Assembly (NCBI RefSeq): GCF_900103605.1
Contig: NZ_FNHY01000008.1
Span: 1-64,000 of the forward strand
Reading direction: 5' to 3'
Source: Psychrobacillus sp. OK028
GTDB taxonomy: Bacteria > Bacillota > Bacilli > Bacillales_A > Planococcaceae
Length of the DNA stretch: 64,000 nucleotides
Of this stretch, positions 31,336-40,731 are shown one piece after another; the stretch's first letter is position 1, and every line of letters starts with the position of its first letter. A program made the position numbers and the translations under genes. The notes below the pieces were generated by a model. That model was not told the origin of the DNA. It saw nothing but the letters and a program-made list of their open reading frames with translations, and did not search any database.

Positions 31336-31474
31336 GAAAAGTGCAAGCGCCTATGTAGCCCTGACAAGCGCTGGAAGGATTTCACGTAAAGGTGTACTTT
31401 GCCTTTACTTGAAAGCCTGAAGCGACTCGAAGGGCTAGGCGCTGAAACTAGACAGATAGAAAAGTGCAAGCGCC
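31336..31474. repeat. intergenic repeat with inverted and direct copies
   Basis: GAAAAGTGCAAGCGCC occurs at 31336-31351 and again at 31459-31474. Between them, AGCGCC..GTAGCCCT on the left pairs with AGGGCTAGGCGCT on the right. This resembles the GCAAGCGCC...GGGGCTAGGCGCT intergenic element common in Bacillus and relatives; here one full copy is followed by the start of a second, truncated one. Confidence 0.7.
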
Positions 31475-31527
31475 ACCGAGATTTAGAGATATGCTTGTAA
31501 ACAAAATATAATTAAATAGCTTAATAT

Positions 31528-31577
31528 AAAAACACGAACGATAAATGAAAGGGGTCATTTATTTGTTCGTGTTTTTA
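31528..31577. promoter_or_regulatory. candidate PurBox pair / terminator hairpin upstream of purA
   Basis: AAAAACACGAAC (31528-31539) and GTTCGTGTTTTT (31565-31576) are perfect inverted repeats, with ATAAATGA and TCATTTAT between. The CGAAC cores and their inverted spacing resemble the tandem PurBoxes bound by PurR upstream of purA in B. subtilis, and they lie just before the promoter. The same structure with its T run could terminate transcription from dnaB, so the two roles cannot be separated by eye. Confidence 0.6.
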
Positions 31578-31588
31578 CTTTAAATCAG

Positions 31589-31617
31589 TTGACTAAGTGC
31601 TTTTAGATTGGTACAAT
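31589..31617 (+). promoter_or_regulatory. purA promoter
   Basis: -35 TTGACT at 31589-31594 and -10 TACAAT at 31612-31617, spacer 17 bases, about 50 bases before the purA start. Confidence 0.8.
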
Positions 31618-31667
31618 AACACTGTTTGAATCAGGACATGTAAAATGTCTGACGGAGGTGCTGGAAA

Positions 31668-32954
31668 ATGCCATCAGTAGTAGTAGTTGGAACACAATGG
31701 GGAGACGAAGGTAAAGGGAAAATCACAGACTTTCTATCCGAAAACTCAGAAGTAATTGCACGTTACCAAGGAGGTAATAATGCAGGTCATACCATTATTT
31801 TTGGTGGAGAAACTTACAAGCTTCATTTGATTCCATCAGGGATATTCTATAAAGATAAAATCTCTGTTATAGGAAACGGAATGGTAGTGGATCCAAGAGC
31901 ACTTGTAAAAGAGCTAAAAGGATTGCATGATCGTGGTGTTACAACTGAAAACTTACGTATTTCTAATCGAGCTCATGTTATTCTGCCTTATCACATAAAA
32001 CAGGACGAAGTAGAAGAAGCTCGTAGAGGAGCAAATAAAATCGGAACAACAGGTAAAGGTATTGGACCAGCTTATATGGACAAGGCTGCACGTGTAGGAA
32101 TCCGTATTGCTGACCTATTGGATTACGAAGTGTTTAAAGAAAAATTAGAAATTAACTTAGAAGAAAAGAATAGAATGTTTGAGAAGTTTTACGAAACAGA
32201 AGGATTTACTTCAGAAGAAATTTTAGAAGAATTCTATGCCTATGGACAAGAGATTGCCAAATACGTTACAGATACTTCAAAAGTATTAAACGACGCATTA
32301 GATGACGGTCGTCGTGTGTTATTTGAAGGTGCCCAAGGAGTTATGTTGGATATCGACCAAGGTACTTATCCATTTGTAACCTCTTCGAATCCAGTTGCTG
32401 GAGGAGTGACAATTGGAGCAGGAGTAGGTCCAACAAAGATTAATCATGTAGTAGGAGTTTGTAAAGCATATACATCACGCGTAGGTGATGGTCCTTTCCC
32501 AACTGAGCTATTTGATGAAATAGGAAACCAAATCCGTGAAGTTGGGAAAGAATACGGAACAACTACAGGTAGACCACGTCGTATTGGATGGTTTGACACT
32601 GTAGTAATAAGACATGCTCGTCGTGTTAGTGGCTTAACCGATTTAACGGTTAACTCAATTGATGTCTTAACTGGCTTAGATACAGTTAAATTATGTACTG
32701 CTTATAAATACAAAGGTGAGTTAATTACGGAGTACCCAGCAAACCTTCGTATGTTAAGTGAATGTGAGCCCGTATATGAAGAAATGCCAGGTTGGAGTGA
32801 AGATATTACTAAATGTAAATCACTTGATGAGCTTCCTGAAACAGCGCGACATTACTTAGAGCGTATTTCTCAGCTTACAGGTGTACAAATTTCCATTTTC
32901 TCAGTCGGACCAGATCGTACCCAAACGAATATTATTACAAGTGTTTGGAAATAA
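31668..32954 (+). CDS. purA: Adenylosuccinate synthetase
   Basis: Converts IMP, aspartate and GTP to adenylosuccinate, the first step from IMP to AMP. The 428 residues carry the family P-loop [15 protein letters not shown] at 8-22, [18 protein letters not shown] near 127, and the C-terminal [15 protein letters not shown] precedes the ATG. It has its own promoter and terminator and so is a single-gene unit. Confidence 0.99.
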   Translation: MPSVVVVGTQWGDEGKGKITDFLSENSEVIARYQGGNNAGHTIIFGGETYKLHLIPSGIFYKDKISVIGNGMVVDPRALVKELKGLHDRGVTTENLRISNRAHVILPYHIKQDEVEEARRGANKIGTTGKGIGPAYMDKAARVGIRIADLLDYEVFKEKLEINLEEKNRMFEKFYETEGFTSEEILEEFYAYGQEIAKYVTDTSKVLNDALDDGRRVLFEGAQGVMLDIDQGTYPFVTSSNPVAGGVTIGAGVGPTKINHVVGVCKAYTSRVGDGPFPTELFDEIGNQIREVGKEYGTTTGRPRRIGWFDTVVIRHARRVSGLTDLTVNSIDVLTGLDTVKLCTAYKYKGELITEYPANLRMLSECEPVYEEMPGWSEDITKCKSLDELPETARHYLERISQLTGVQISIFSVGPDRTQTNIITSVWK

Positions 32955-32960
32955 AAAGTA

Positions 32961-33000
32961 AAAAAACCATCAAGAGCACAAGCTTTTGATGGTTTTTTTG
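32961..33000 (+). terminator. purA terminator
   Basis: AAAAAACCATCAA pairs with TTGATGGTTTTTT; strong and probably bidirectional. Confidence 0.9.
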
Positions 33001-33310
33001 TCTATTAATGGAGATATTTGAAAAGGTTTTATTATGTAAATCTTCTATTATGACAAATATAACAAAGAATTCTATTGGTTTATGTATAATATATGAAAAT
33101 TTTGGAGAAAGCTATTATATAAAAGTCTAGTGATTAGTTACAAGGGACTATTAAATGATAAAAAATGTAAAAATGATGAAATATATGGTATTAATACTAC
33201 AGTTTCTTTACAACCTACTCCAAAGATACACATCTTCATTTCAAATATGTTAAATTAGAGAAGCGTGAAATGATAGAAGAGTTTACATACTGTCTGGAAG
33301 GGGCTTTATC
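33001..33310 (+). other. gene-free spacer before the M23 peptidase gene
   Basis: AT-rich, about 310 bases. I see no open frame, repeat or convincing promoter pair; several TATAAT-like stretches occur without a matching -35. The ribosome site GGAAGGGG lies at its end. Confidence 0.5.
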
Positions 33311-34789
33311 ATGTTTTTGAAAAGTAAGAATGAGGAACAGAAGGTATCGAAACCGGGTGTTCTTTCAAACGGAAAGTCAAATATAGTGAAAAAAGCAGCT
33401 ATATCAGTTTTACTTATCTCGAGTATTTCGTTTAATATGGCTTTTGCAAAAGAAAGTGAAAGTAATACTTTAAAAGAAATATATCATATATATACGGATG
33501 GTCAATATGTTGGAACCATTTCGGATCAAACTAAAATACAATCTATGCTCGACAAAAAAGTTGAAAAATCTAGCTCCCAGTATAAAAATATGACTTTAAC
33601 AGCTGGTTCTAACTTGTCGGTAGTATCAGAACAAGTATTTACACCAAATACAAATGATGAAACTACTCTTCAAAAGCTGGAAGGCTTAATCGAAGTAGAG
33701 GCAAAAGCATTTGCATTATCGGTCAATGACGAGATGGCAGTCTACGTCAAAGACATAGATGCTTACCATGAAGCTATTAGAAAACTAAAATTACATTTTG
33801 TTTCACAAGATGAATTGAACATACTGGAAGCTAGAAACAATACTAGTAATTCTTTACCCGAACTAAAAGAAAATGAAACTCGTATTGCTAATTTAATATT
33901 AAAAGAAAAGGTATCAGGAGTTACTGTTCAAACAGCACCTACGAAGATTGTTTCTCCAGATGATGCAGTGAAGCTTCTCTTAGAAGGAACATTAGAAAAA
34001 GAGGTATATGCAGTGGCACAAGGTGATGTATTAGGAACTATTGCTAGTAAGCATAATCTAACATCAGATGAACTAATAGCCTTGAATCCTGGAATAACAG
34101 ATTCTAGCGTATTACAAATAGGTCAAGAGCTAAATGTAACAGTTCTAAAACCACTTATTAATATAGAAGTACAGTATGAGAAAAAGGTTAAAGAAACTAT
34201 CGTACATACAAAAAAAGTAGAAGAAACAGAGAGTATGTATAAAGGGGATACAAAGGTAAAACAAGAAGGTTCAGATGGTCAAAAAGTGGCAACTTACCTA
34301 ATTCGTAAAGAGAATGGGGTACAGGTTGGGCAATCAGTTGTGGAAGAAACGATTATTGTAGAACCAAAAGATCATATTGTTTTAAAAGGAACGAAAGTAA
34401 TTCCTTCACGTGGCTCTGGTGCATTTGCTTGGCCAGCTGAAGGAGGATATATTTCTAGTAAGATGGGATATCGATGGGGACGTCAGCATGAAGGTATTGA
34501 TATTGCACGACCAAGCGGCTTTACGATAAAAGCAGCAGATAATGGAATAGTAGTTGCAGCTGGTTGGGATGGAACGTACGGACAACGTGTCATTATCGAC
34601 CACCAAAATGGATACAAGACAACGTATGCACATCTATCTTCTATTTCAGCTAAGGTAGGGCAAGTAGTCCCAACAGGAACTAAAATTGGTGTAATGGGAA
34701 GTACAGGTCGTTCTACAGGAACGCACTTACATTTTGAAGTTGAAAAAAATGGAGTTACGATTAATCCTTTAACTGTATTAAATAAATAA
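33311..34789 (+). CDS. Cell-wall M23 metallopeptidase with LysM and G5 domains
   Basis: Secreted or membrane-anchored protein of 492 residues. An N-terminal hydrophobic segment (about 27-47, ending AFA) acts as signal peptide or anchor. Then follow a large extracellular region, a LysM-type peptidoglycan-binding module near 235-275 (YAVAQGDVLGTIASKHNLT), a G5 domain (about 285-360), and the C-terminal M23 endopeptidase with zinc ligands in HEGIDIA and GTHLHFEV. It probably cleaves peptide cross-links. Homologues lie between purA and walR in Planococcaceae, and the essential WalRK system governs wall hydrolases, so control by WalR is plausible; I found no clear WalR box. Confidence 0.93.
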   Translation: MFLKSKNEEQKVSKPGVLSNGKSNIVKKAAISVLLISSISFNMAFAKESESNTLKEIYHIYTDGQYVGTISDQTKIQSMLDKKVEKSSSQYKNMTLTAGSNLSVVSEQVFTPNTNDETTLQKLEGLIEVEAKAFALSVNDEMAVYVKDIDAYHEAIRKLKLHFVSQDELNILEARNNTSNSLPELKENETRIANLILKEKVSGVTVQTAPTKIVSPDDAVKLLLEGTLEKEVYAVAQGDVLGTIASKHNLTSDELIALNPGITDSSVLQIGQELNVTVLKPLINIEVQYEKKVKETIVHTKKVEETESMYKGDTKVKQEGSDGQKVATYLIRKENGVQVGQSVVEETIIVEPKDHIVLKGTKVIPSRGSGAFAWPAEGGYISSKMGYRWGRQHEGIDIARPSGFTIKAADNGIVVAAGWDGTYGQRVIIDHQNGYKTTYAHLSSISAKVGQVVPTGTKIGVMGSTGRSTGTHLHFEVEKNGVTINPLTVLNK

Positions 34790-34798
34790 AATAATATA

Positions 34799-34834
34799 TG
34801 AGACAGTTGCAATATATGGACTGTCTCTTTTTTA
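34799..34834 (+). terminator. terminator after the M23 peptidase gene
   Basis: GAGACAGT and ACTGTCTC form an eight-pair stem followed by TTTTTTA. Confidence 0.85.
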
Positions 34835-35156
34835 TTCTTAGTAAATAATAATCTCATAAACTCGACCTCGTCGCCTGTAACGAAGATCCATTAATGTGTA
34901 ATACTACATAAAGGGATTAGGGATAGCTTATTGCGAAATTTTTTTACTCAATTTTTTATTCTATTTTAGGTCACACGAAAAGAATATTTTTTTATAAAAT
35001 TTCCTAGGAAATATTTCGACATAGGGTGTCGAATTATAGCGTTGCTACTACTTTAGAGATGCAGGAAGCCTGAAACAATGTTAAAGTAGATATTATTATT
35101 GTTAAAAATAATTCAATTGAGTTAAATATAGAATACTAGAAACAGGGGGAGTAAAA
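34835..35156 (+). other. gene-free spacer upstream of walR
   Basis: About 320 AT-rich bases with no open frame. The walRKHIJ promoter must lie here, but no convincing -35/-10 pair was recognised. The ribosome site AGGGGGAG lies at its end. Confidence 0.5.
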
Positions 35157-35861
35157 ATGAGTAAAAAGATATTAGTTGTAGATGATGAAAAGCCAATTGC
35201 AGATATACTTCAATTTAACCTTAAAAAAGAAGGGTACCAAGTAGTTTGTGCATATAATGGAGATGAAGCATTAAAAAAGGTAGAGGAGGATCAACCGGAT
35301 TTAATGCTATTAGATATTATGTTGCCTAACAAAGATGGAATGGAAGTTTGTAGAGAAATTCGAAAAAAATATGACTTTCCTATAATCATGCTGACAGCAA
35401 AAGATTCTGAGATAGACAAAGTACTAGGTCTTGAGCTTGGAGCAGATGATTATGTAACTAAACCATTCAGTACGAGAGAATTAATCGCTCGAGTTAAAGC
35501 AAATATGCGTAGACACCAAACTATTCAAGAAGATGCTGAAGTAGTGACAAATGATATTGTTATTGGTCCATTAACTATACAGCCAGATGCGTATCTAGTA
35601 TTAAAGAGAGACGAAACAATTGAGCTTACACATCGAGAATTCGAGCTGTTGCATTACTTGGCAAAACATATAGGACAAGTTATGACACGTGAGCATTTAC
35701 TACAAACAGTATGGGGTTATGATTACTTTGGAGATGTGCGTACAGTGGATGTAACGATTCGTCGCTTACGAGAAAAAATTGAAGACAATCCAAGCCATCC
35801 GACTTGGATAGTAACTAGAAGAGGCGTAGGCTACTATTTACGAAGTCCTGAACAGGAGTAA
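35157..35861 (+). CDS. walR: Essential response regulator WalR (YycF)
   Basis: OmpR-family regulator of cell-wall metabolism. The 234 residues comprise a receiver domain with the phosphorylated Asp53 in LLDIMLP, DD at 9-10, and Lys in TKPFSTREL, followed by a winged-helix domain with the [15 protein letters not shown] recognition helix. GGGGGAG precedes the ATG. It leads the walRKHIJ operon. Confidence 0.99.
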   Translation: MSKKILVVDDEKPIADILQFNLKKEGYQVVCAYNGDEALKKVEEDQPDLMLLDIMLPNKDGMEVCREIRKKYDFPIIMLTAKDSEIDKVLGLELGADDYVTKPFSTRELIARVKANMRRHQTIQEDAEVVTNDIVIGPLTIQPDAYLVLKRDETIELTHREFELLHYLAKHIGQVMTREHLLQTVWGYDYFGDVRTVDVTIRRLREKIEDNPSHPTWIVTRRGVGYYLRSPEQE

Positions 35862-35866
35862 AAAGA

Positions 35867-37687
35867 ATGCAAAAGGTTGGATACTTTAAATCGATACATG
35901 TAAAGATTGTGCTGATTTACGTATTACTTATCATTATTGCTATGCAAATTATTGGATTGTATTTTGTCCGTGGGTTAGAGGAAACATTAAAGGATAATTT
36001 TCAAACGTCGATTCGTGAACGTGTTAGCATATTGGAATATAGCGCGCGAGAAGAATTAATAAAAATACGAAGCGAAGAAGACCAAACAAAAGAACAAAGT
36101 TTACGTTCAATTTTGTCTAGTCTTAATTCGTATGATATTAAAGAAGTACGTGTAATCGATGCACGGTATCGAATTTTGGCAACTTCTGATAATAATAATC
36201 AGTCGATTGTAGGTCAACGGTCCATGAATGATTTGGTTCGAAAATCGATTACTGCAGAAGATGATTTTGATAGTATATCGCTGGATGAAGAAACACACAG
36301 AATATGGATATTAGCTACTCCTATTATTTATAAGGGAGAAGTAATTGGAACATTATATATAGAATCTAATATTGAAAATATCTTTGTTCAGATGAATGAA
36401 ATTAATCAAATACTTGCAGGAGGTACAGCAGTTGCGTTAGTTATTACTGTCATACTAGGGATTCTAATCGCACAGACAATTACCCGTCCTATCGCAGATA
36501 TGAGAAAACAAGCACAAGCTATGGCCAAAGGTAATTTTTCTAGAAAAGTTCGAGTATATGGCAGTGATGAAATAGGGCAGCTAGCAATTACCTTTAATCA
36601 TCTGACGAATAGATTGCAAGAAGCTCAATCGACAACCGAAGCAGAGCGTAGGAAACTAGCATCTGTTTTAACCAATATGACAGATGGCGTAATAGCTACA
36701 GATCGCAAAGGTAGAGTTATCCTTATAAATGATCCAGCACTTAGACTTTTGCGCATACCTAGAGAAATGGTGTTAAATCGTCCAATTATATCTGTTCTTG
36801 GAATAGATCCTGAACATTCGTTTGAGGATTTAATCCATTTAAAAGAACCGATCAATTTGGATTTAAGCTCCATTGAACGACCATTTATTTTACGTGCAAA
36901 TTTTTCAGTGATACAAAAAGAAACTGGTTTTGTTAACGGTTTAATTGCAGTATTACATGACAATACAGAACAAGAAAAAGTGGATATGGAAAGAAGAGAG
37001 TTTGTTGCGAACGTTTCTCATGAATTACGAACACCGCTTACGACCATGAGTAGTTATTTGGAGGCATTGGCTGACGGTGCTTGGAAGGATGAAGAAATTG
37101 CTCCATCTTTTTTACAGGTAACTCAAACAGAAACACATAGAATGATTCGACTAGTAAATGACCTACTTCAATTATCTAAAATGGATAGTAGAGATTATGA
37201 TTTGAATCGAGAAATTGTCAATTTCAATCAATTCTTTAACCGCATTATCGATAGATTTGAGCTTTCCAAATCAGATCACGTTACGTTTGTCCGCATGCTT
37301 TCTAATAAGTCGTATTATGTAGATATCGATACGGATAAATTAACACAGGTAATCGATAATATTATTTCAAATGCGATAAAGTATTCCCCAGACGGTGGGA
37401 ATATACGATTTGGCGTAGTAGTTACTGACTCGATTTTAAAAGTAATGATTTCTGATGATGGCATGGGAATTCCTTCTGAAAATGTTGATCGAGTCTTTGA
37501 TCGTTTTTATAGGGTAGATCGTGCAAGAGCAAGATCTATGGGAGGAACGGGTCTCGGCTTAGCAATTGCCCGGGAAATGATTGAAGCTCATGGAGGTAAA
37601 ATATGGGCAGAAAGTGAAGAAGGACACGGGACGACCATTTTCTTTACATTGGATATTTTAACGGATGAGGAAGGTGAGTGGGATTGA
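35867..37687 (+). CDS. walK: Essential sensor histidine kinase WalK (YycG)
   Basis: Membrane kinase that phosphorylates WalR. The 606 residues show two membrane helices (about 10-30 and 184-204) around an extracellular PAS-like domain, a HAMP segment, a cytoplasmic PAS domain, the H box VSHELRTPLTTM, N box NIISNAIKYSP, and the ATP lid GGTGLGLAIA. Its stop codon overlaps the walH start region. Confidence 0.99.
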   Translation: MQKVGYFKSIHVKIVLIYVLLIIIAMQIIGLYFVRGLEETLKDNFQTSIRERVSILEYSAREELIKIRSEEDQTKEQSLRSILSSLNSYDIKEVRVIDARYRILATSDNNNQSIVGQRSMNDLVRKSITAEDDFDSISLDEETHRIWILATPIIYKGEVIGTLYIESNIENIFVQMNEINQILAGGTAVALVITVILGILIAQTITRPIADMRKQAQAMAKGNFSRKVRVYGSDEIGQLAITFNHLTNRLQEAQSTTEAERRKLASVLTNMTDGVIATDRKGRVILINDPALRLLRIPREMVLNRPIISVLGIDPEHSFEDLIHLKEPINLDLSSIERPFILRANFSVIQKETGFVNGLIAVLHDNTEQEKVDMERREFVANVSHELRTPLTTMSSYLEALADGAWKDEEIAPSFLQVTQTETHRMIRLVNDLLQLSKMDSRDYDLNREIVNFNQFFNRIIDRFELSKSDHVTFVRMLSNKSYYVDIDTDKLTQVIDNIISNAIKYSPDGGNIRFGVVVTDSILKVMISDDGMGIPSENVDRVFDRFYRVDRARARSMGGTGLGLAIAREMIEAHGGKIWAESEEGHGTTIFFTLDILTDEEGEWD

Positions 37688-39006
37688 AATACATTGAGCA
37701 TGTAAAATCCGTTGTTTTATTCTTACTTATAATCCTCAGCTTTACTTTAACTTTTTCTATTTGGACATTCTCTCCTGTCATTCAAACAAATGAGGCAGCT
37801 ATTGTAGATATATCCATTGCCGAAAAAAAGAAATTAGAAGACATTATTAAACCGTATCGTATGATTATAAGCCAAGAAAATGTCCTAAAAGGATCATTTG
37901 CGAGTCAACCAATTGACTTTGTACTTAATAAAATGAAAACGTGGGAAATTCAAACGGTTGAGTTAGCTAGCAATAAAGTTAATATGGAGCAAATAAATGA
38001 GTTTATTAAAACCCCTAACCGTGCAAGTTTCTTTTTTACAGCAGATGTCCCTATAGAAATATTGGACAATATTTTAACCTTTGCAGATCATAATTTTCCT
38101 AAGGCTTATTTTAATCGATTAGTAATAGATTGGAATGAGGACAGCTCGGATAATATGAGTTTGTATTTTATCAGTACATCACAGCAGAAAATTTATAAGG
38201 CAACTGCAGAAAAAACGGATAAATTAGGGTTTATCGAGCGTACTATTGAGCAAGCTGACGCAATGCAAGTGTATAATGAAATTGTTAGAAACAACAAATT
38301 ATCATTATACGTTTCATCATCACCGGAAAATATCATTAGTTATTCTTACTCTATTAAAGAAATTAATCCAAATAAGTTCAAGGATGCCCTTTTCAATAAT
38401 CCTAGCCTAGTGAGAAGCAATTCTGTTAGTATGAGTGAACAACAATATACGGATGATAATGCATTAATGAATGTGAATTTTCCTTATAAAAGTTTAAACT
38501 ATGTGCATCCTGCTTCCGAAAATGAAAATCCAGGGAATCCTCTAGAGCTCATTCAAAACAGCTTGAATTTTATTAATGAGCATAGTGGCTGGACAGATGA
38601 CTATCGTTATTCACGGATGAACACCGCAAATCGCCAAATTAATTATCAATTGTATTTTGCAGGTCTACCTGTTTTTAGTAAGGATACATTAACAGAAATC
38701 TCGCAATACTGGGGAATTGACCGAGTGTATCGATACTATCGTCCTTTTTATACGCTTGATGTTCCTTTTCCTCTGAAAACGCGCCAAGTACAATTAGCTT
38801 CTGGGCAGTCCATTTATGATTTTCTTTCTACTGCCACAGATATTAATATGAATTCCATTGATGATGTGATGATTGGATTTTATTTATCTCGAGATGACGA
38901 TCAATCTTTATTTAATCTTGAGCCTTCTTGGTATTACCAGGAGAGTGGGAGCTGGATTCGCATATCTCCAGAATTATTAGGAGGTGCAAAATTTGGATTG
39001 GAGTAA
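37684..39006 (+). CDS. walH: WalRK regulator WalH (YycH)
   Basis: Membrane-anchored extracytoplasmic protein of about 440 residues with one N-terminal helix (about 8-30). With WalI it controls WalK activity by transmembrane contact. The start is taken as TTG at 37684 (MKYIEHVKSV), which fits the family and the AAGGTGAG site; a GTG two codons earlier is possible. The start overlaps the walK stop and the 3' end overlaps walI by 14 bases, so the genes are translationally coupled. Confidence 0.93.
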   Translation: MKYIEHVKSVVLFLLIILSFTLTFSIWTFSPVIQTNEAAIVDISIAEKKKLEDIIKPYRMIISQENVLKGSFASQPIDFVLNKMKTWEIQTVELASNKVNMEQINEFIKTPNRASFFFTADVPIEILDNILTFADHNFPKAYFNRLVIDWNEDSSDNMSLYFISTSQQKIYKATAEKTDKLGFIERTIEQADAMQVYNEIVRNNKLSLYVSSSPENIISYSYSIKEINPNKFKDALFNNPSLVRSNSVSMSEQQYTDDNALMNVNFPYKSLNYVHPASENENPGNPLELIQNSLNFINEHSGWTDDYRYSRMNTANRQINYQLYFAGLPVFSKDTLTEISQYWGIDRVYRYYRPFYTLDVPFPLKTRQVQLASGQSIYDFLSTATDINMNSIDDVMIGFYLSRDDDQSLFNLEPSWYYQESGSWIRISPELLGGAKFGLE

Positions 39007-39796
39007 AACAAAGACTATATTCATAATAGTTTTTTCTATTTTAAATGTATTTTTATTGTCCCTATACTTGAATCGGTATAATGCATCTCAACAAATAGAT
39101 AAACCTAATGATACACCTATTGAAGAAAAACTTATTCTTGACAATATAAAAGTTTTAGCCACAAACGATGAGATTAAAGAAGCTTCATATGTATCGGGTA
39201 CCGTCCATAATTTTAACCAAGAGGAAATTGAAGAATTGTCTAACCAGACAATAGAAATAGCGGCTAAAGATAAAATAATCAGCACGTTCGATGAACCTAT
39301 AAAGATAACAGATGAAAATACGTTAGAAAAAATAGTACATGAGCAAGTGATAAATGGTGCTGCTTATAGTCTTTGGAAAATAGATGAAGAAAATAATACT
39401 GCTATATTATTTCAACAAGTAAACAAACGACTCGTTTATTATAATTCGAATGCGAAACTACTAGTTCGCTGGAATGAAGAAAACGAACTTATTGGATATG
39501 AACAGACAATACTTGATGATTTAGAGAATTTTAATATGTCGCAAAAGCTGTTGCCTCATATGCAGGTGATCAATAAACTGTATGATAATTCGCTATTAAA
39601 ACCAGATTCTATGATTAAAGAAATTAAACTGGGATATTCTACATTAGCTCAACTAACAGAGACGCAGGTCTTTGCACCAACATGGCATATACTTGTAGAA
39701 CTTTTAGATGGAACAATCGAAGAATACTTTGTAAATGCAGTAGAGGGCAGAGTTGTTGATATTCAAACCGAGAAGGAACAAACAGCAGTAGAATAA
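38993..39796 (+). CDS. walI: WalRK regulator WalI (YycI)
   Basis: About 267 residues with a single N-terminal membrane helix and an extracytoplasmic domain with YycH-like fold. TTG at 38993 gives MDWSKTKTIFIIVFSILNVF, the usual YycI start, seven bases after AGGAGGTG; a GTG three codons earlier overlaps that ribosome site and is less likely. Confidence 0.93.
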   Translation: MDWSKTKTIFIIVFSILNVFLLSLYLNRYNASQQIDKPNDTPIEEKLILDNIKVLATNDEIKEASYVSGTVHNFNQEEIEELSNQTIEIAAKDKIISTFDEPIKITDENTLEKIVHEQVINGAAYSLWKIDEENNTAILFQQVNKRLVYYNSNAKLLVRWNEENELIGYEQTILDDLENFNMSQKLLPHMQVINKLYDNSLLKPDSMIKEIKLGYSTLAQLTETQVFAPTWHILVELLDGTIEEYFVNAVEGRVVDIQTEKEQTAVE

Positions 39797-39805
39797 GGAG
39801 TTTTA

Positions 39806-40597
39806 ATGATGAAGTTCAGTGTATTAGCAAGTGGTAGTAGTGGTAACGCTATATATGTGGAAAATGATGAACATTCATTTTTAGTAGATGTCGGCTTGAG
39901 TGGTAAAAAGATGGATCAATTATTTCAAGAGATTGACCGAGATATTAAAAAGCTATCAGGAATTTTCATCACACATGAGCATAGCGACCATATTAAAGGG
40001 TTAGGTGTCTTAGCTAGAAAGTATGGGGTTCCCATTTTTGCAAATGAAAAAACCTGGACAGCAATGGATCCTCTTATTGGAAATGTTCCATTAGATCAGC
40101 GATTTCAATTTGATATGGAAACAGTAAAAAGTTTTGGATCCATTGATATCCAATCCTTTGCAGTATCCCACGATGCAGCGGATCCGATGTTTTACATTTT
40201 TCACGAAAACGATCGGAAGCTCGTTTTAATTACAGATACTGGATATGTGAGTGACCGAATGAAAGGACTTATTAAAGGAGCGGATTCCTTTGTTTTTGAA
40301 AGCAATCACGATGTTAGTATGCTACAGATGGGACGTTATCCTTGGTCCGTTAAACGAAGAATATTAAGTGATGTAGGACACGTCTCTAATGAGGATGCTG
40401 CAGTTGCGATGAGTGAAGTAATTGATGTGAAGAATACAAATATTTATTTATCCCATTTGAGTAAGGATAATAATATGAAGGATCTAGCTCGTATGAGTGT
40501 TGCTCAAACACTTCAATCCTGTGGTGTTATTGCAGGAGAGTATGTGCATCTACATGATACGGATGCCAATAAACCAACAGAGCTAGTTTTTGTGTAA
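39806..40597 (+). CDS. walJ: MBL-fold hydrolase WalJ (YycJ)
   Basis: Metallo-beta-lactamase-fold protein of 263 residues with the metal-binding motif [10 protein letters not shown] near 53-62 and a second set of histidines (SHDAADP, SNHD, SHLSKDN). YycJ has nuclease-like activity and links wall signalling to DNA processing in some firmicutes; its precise role here is unknown. Last gene before a strong terminator. Confidence 0.95.
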   Translation: MMKFSVLASGSSGNAIYVENDEHSFLVDVGLSGKKMDQLFQEIDRDIKKLSGIFITHEHSDHIKGLGVLARKYGVPIFANEKTWTAMDPLIGNVPLDQRFQFDMETVKSFGSIDIQSFAVSHDAADPMFYIFHENDRKLVLITDTGYVSDRMKGLIKGADSFVFESNHDVSMLQMGRYPWSVKRRILSDVGHVSNEDAAVAMSEVIDVKNTNIYLSHLSKDNNMKDLARMSVAQTLQSCGVIAGEYVHLHDTDANKPTELVFV

Positions 40598-40603
40598 AAA
40601 TAG

Positions 40604-40642
40604 AAGTTCCCAATACTATGTATGTAGTATTGGGAACTTTTA
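40604..40642 (+). terminator. walRKHIJ operon terminator
   Basis: AAGTTCCCAATACTA and TAGTATTGGGAACTT form a perfect 15-pair stem with loop TGTATG, followed by TTATTTATTT. Confidence 0.93.
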
Positions 40643-40731
40643 TTTATTTTTCAAGTAATTTTCATCTTATTTTAATGTGGAATGGGTACATTGTTAGTAG
40701 AGACATATTAGATATAGAGAGGAAGAGAAAG

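Noticed and set aside
33001-35156. WalR-binding boxes before the M23 peptidase and walR genes
   Set aside because: Single TGTAAA-like hexamers occur, but no pair with the five-base spacing of the WalR consensus was found.
40618-40731. N-terminal extension of 38 codons of the HtrA-like protease
   Set aside because: It lies over the walJ terminator hairpin and has no ribosome site; the ATG at 40732 has a good one and fits the family.
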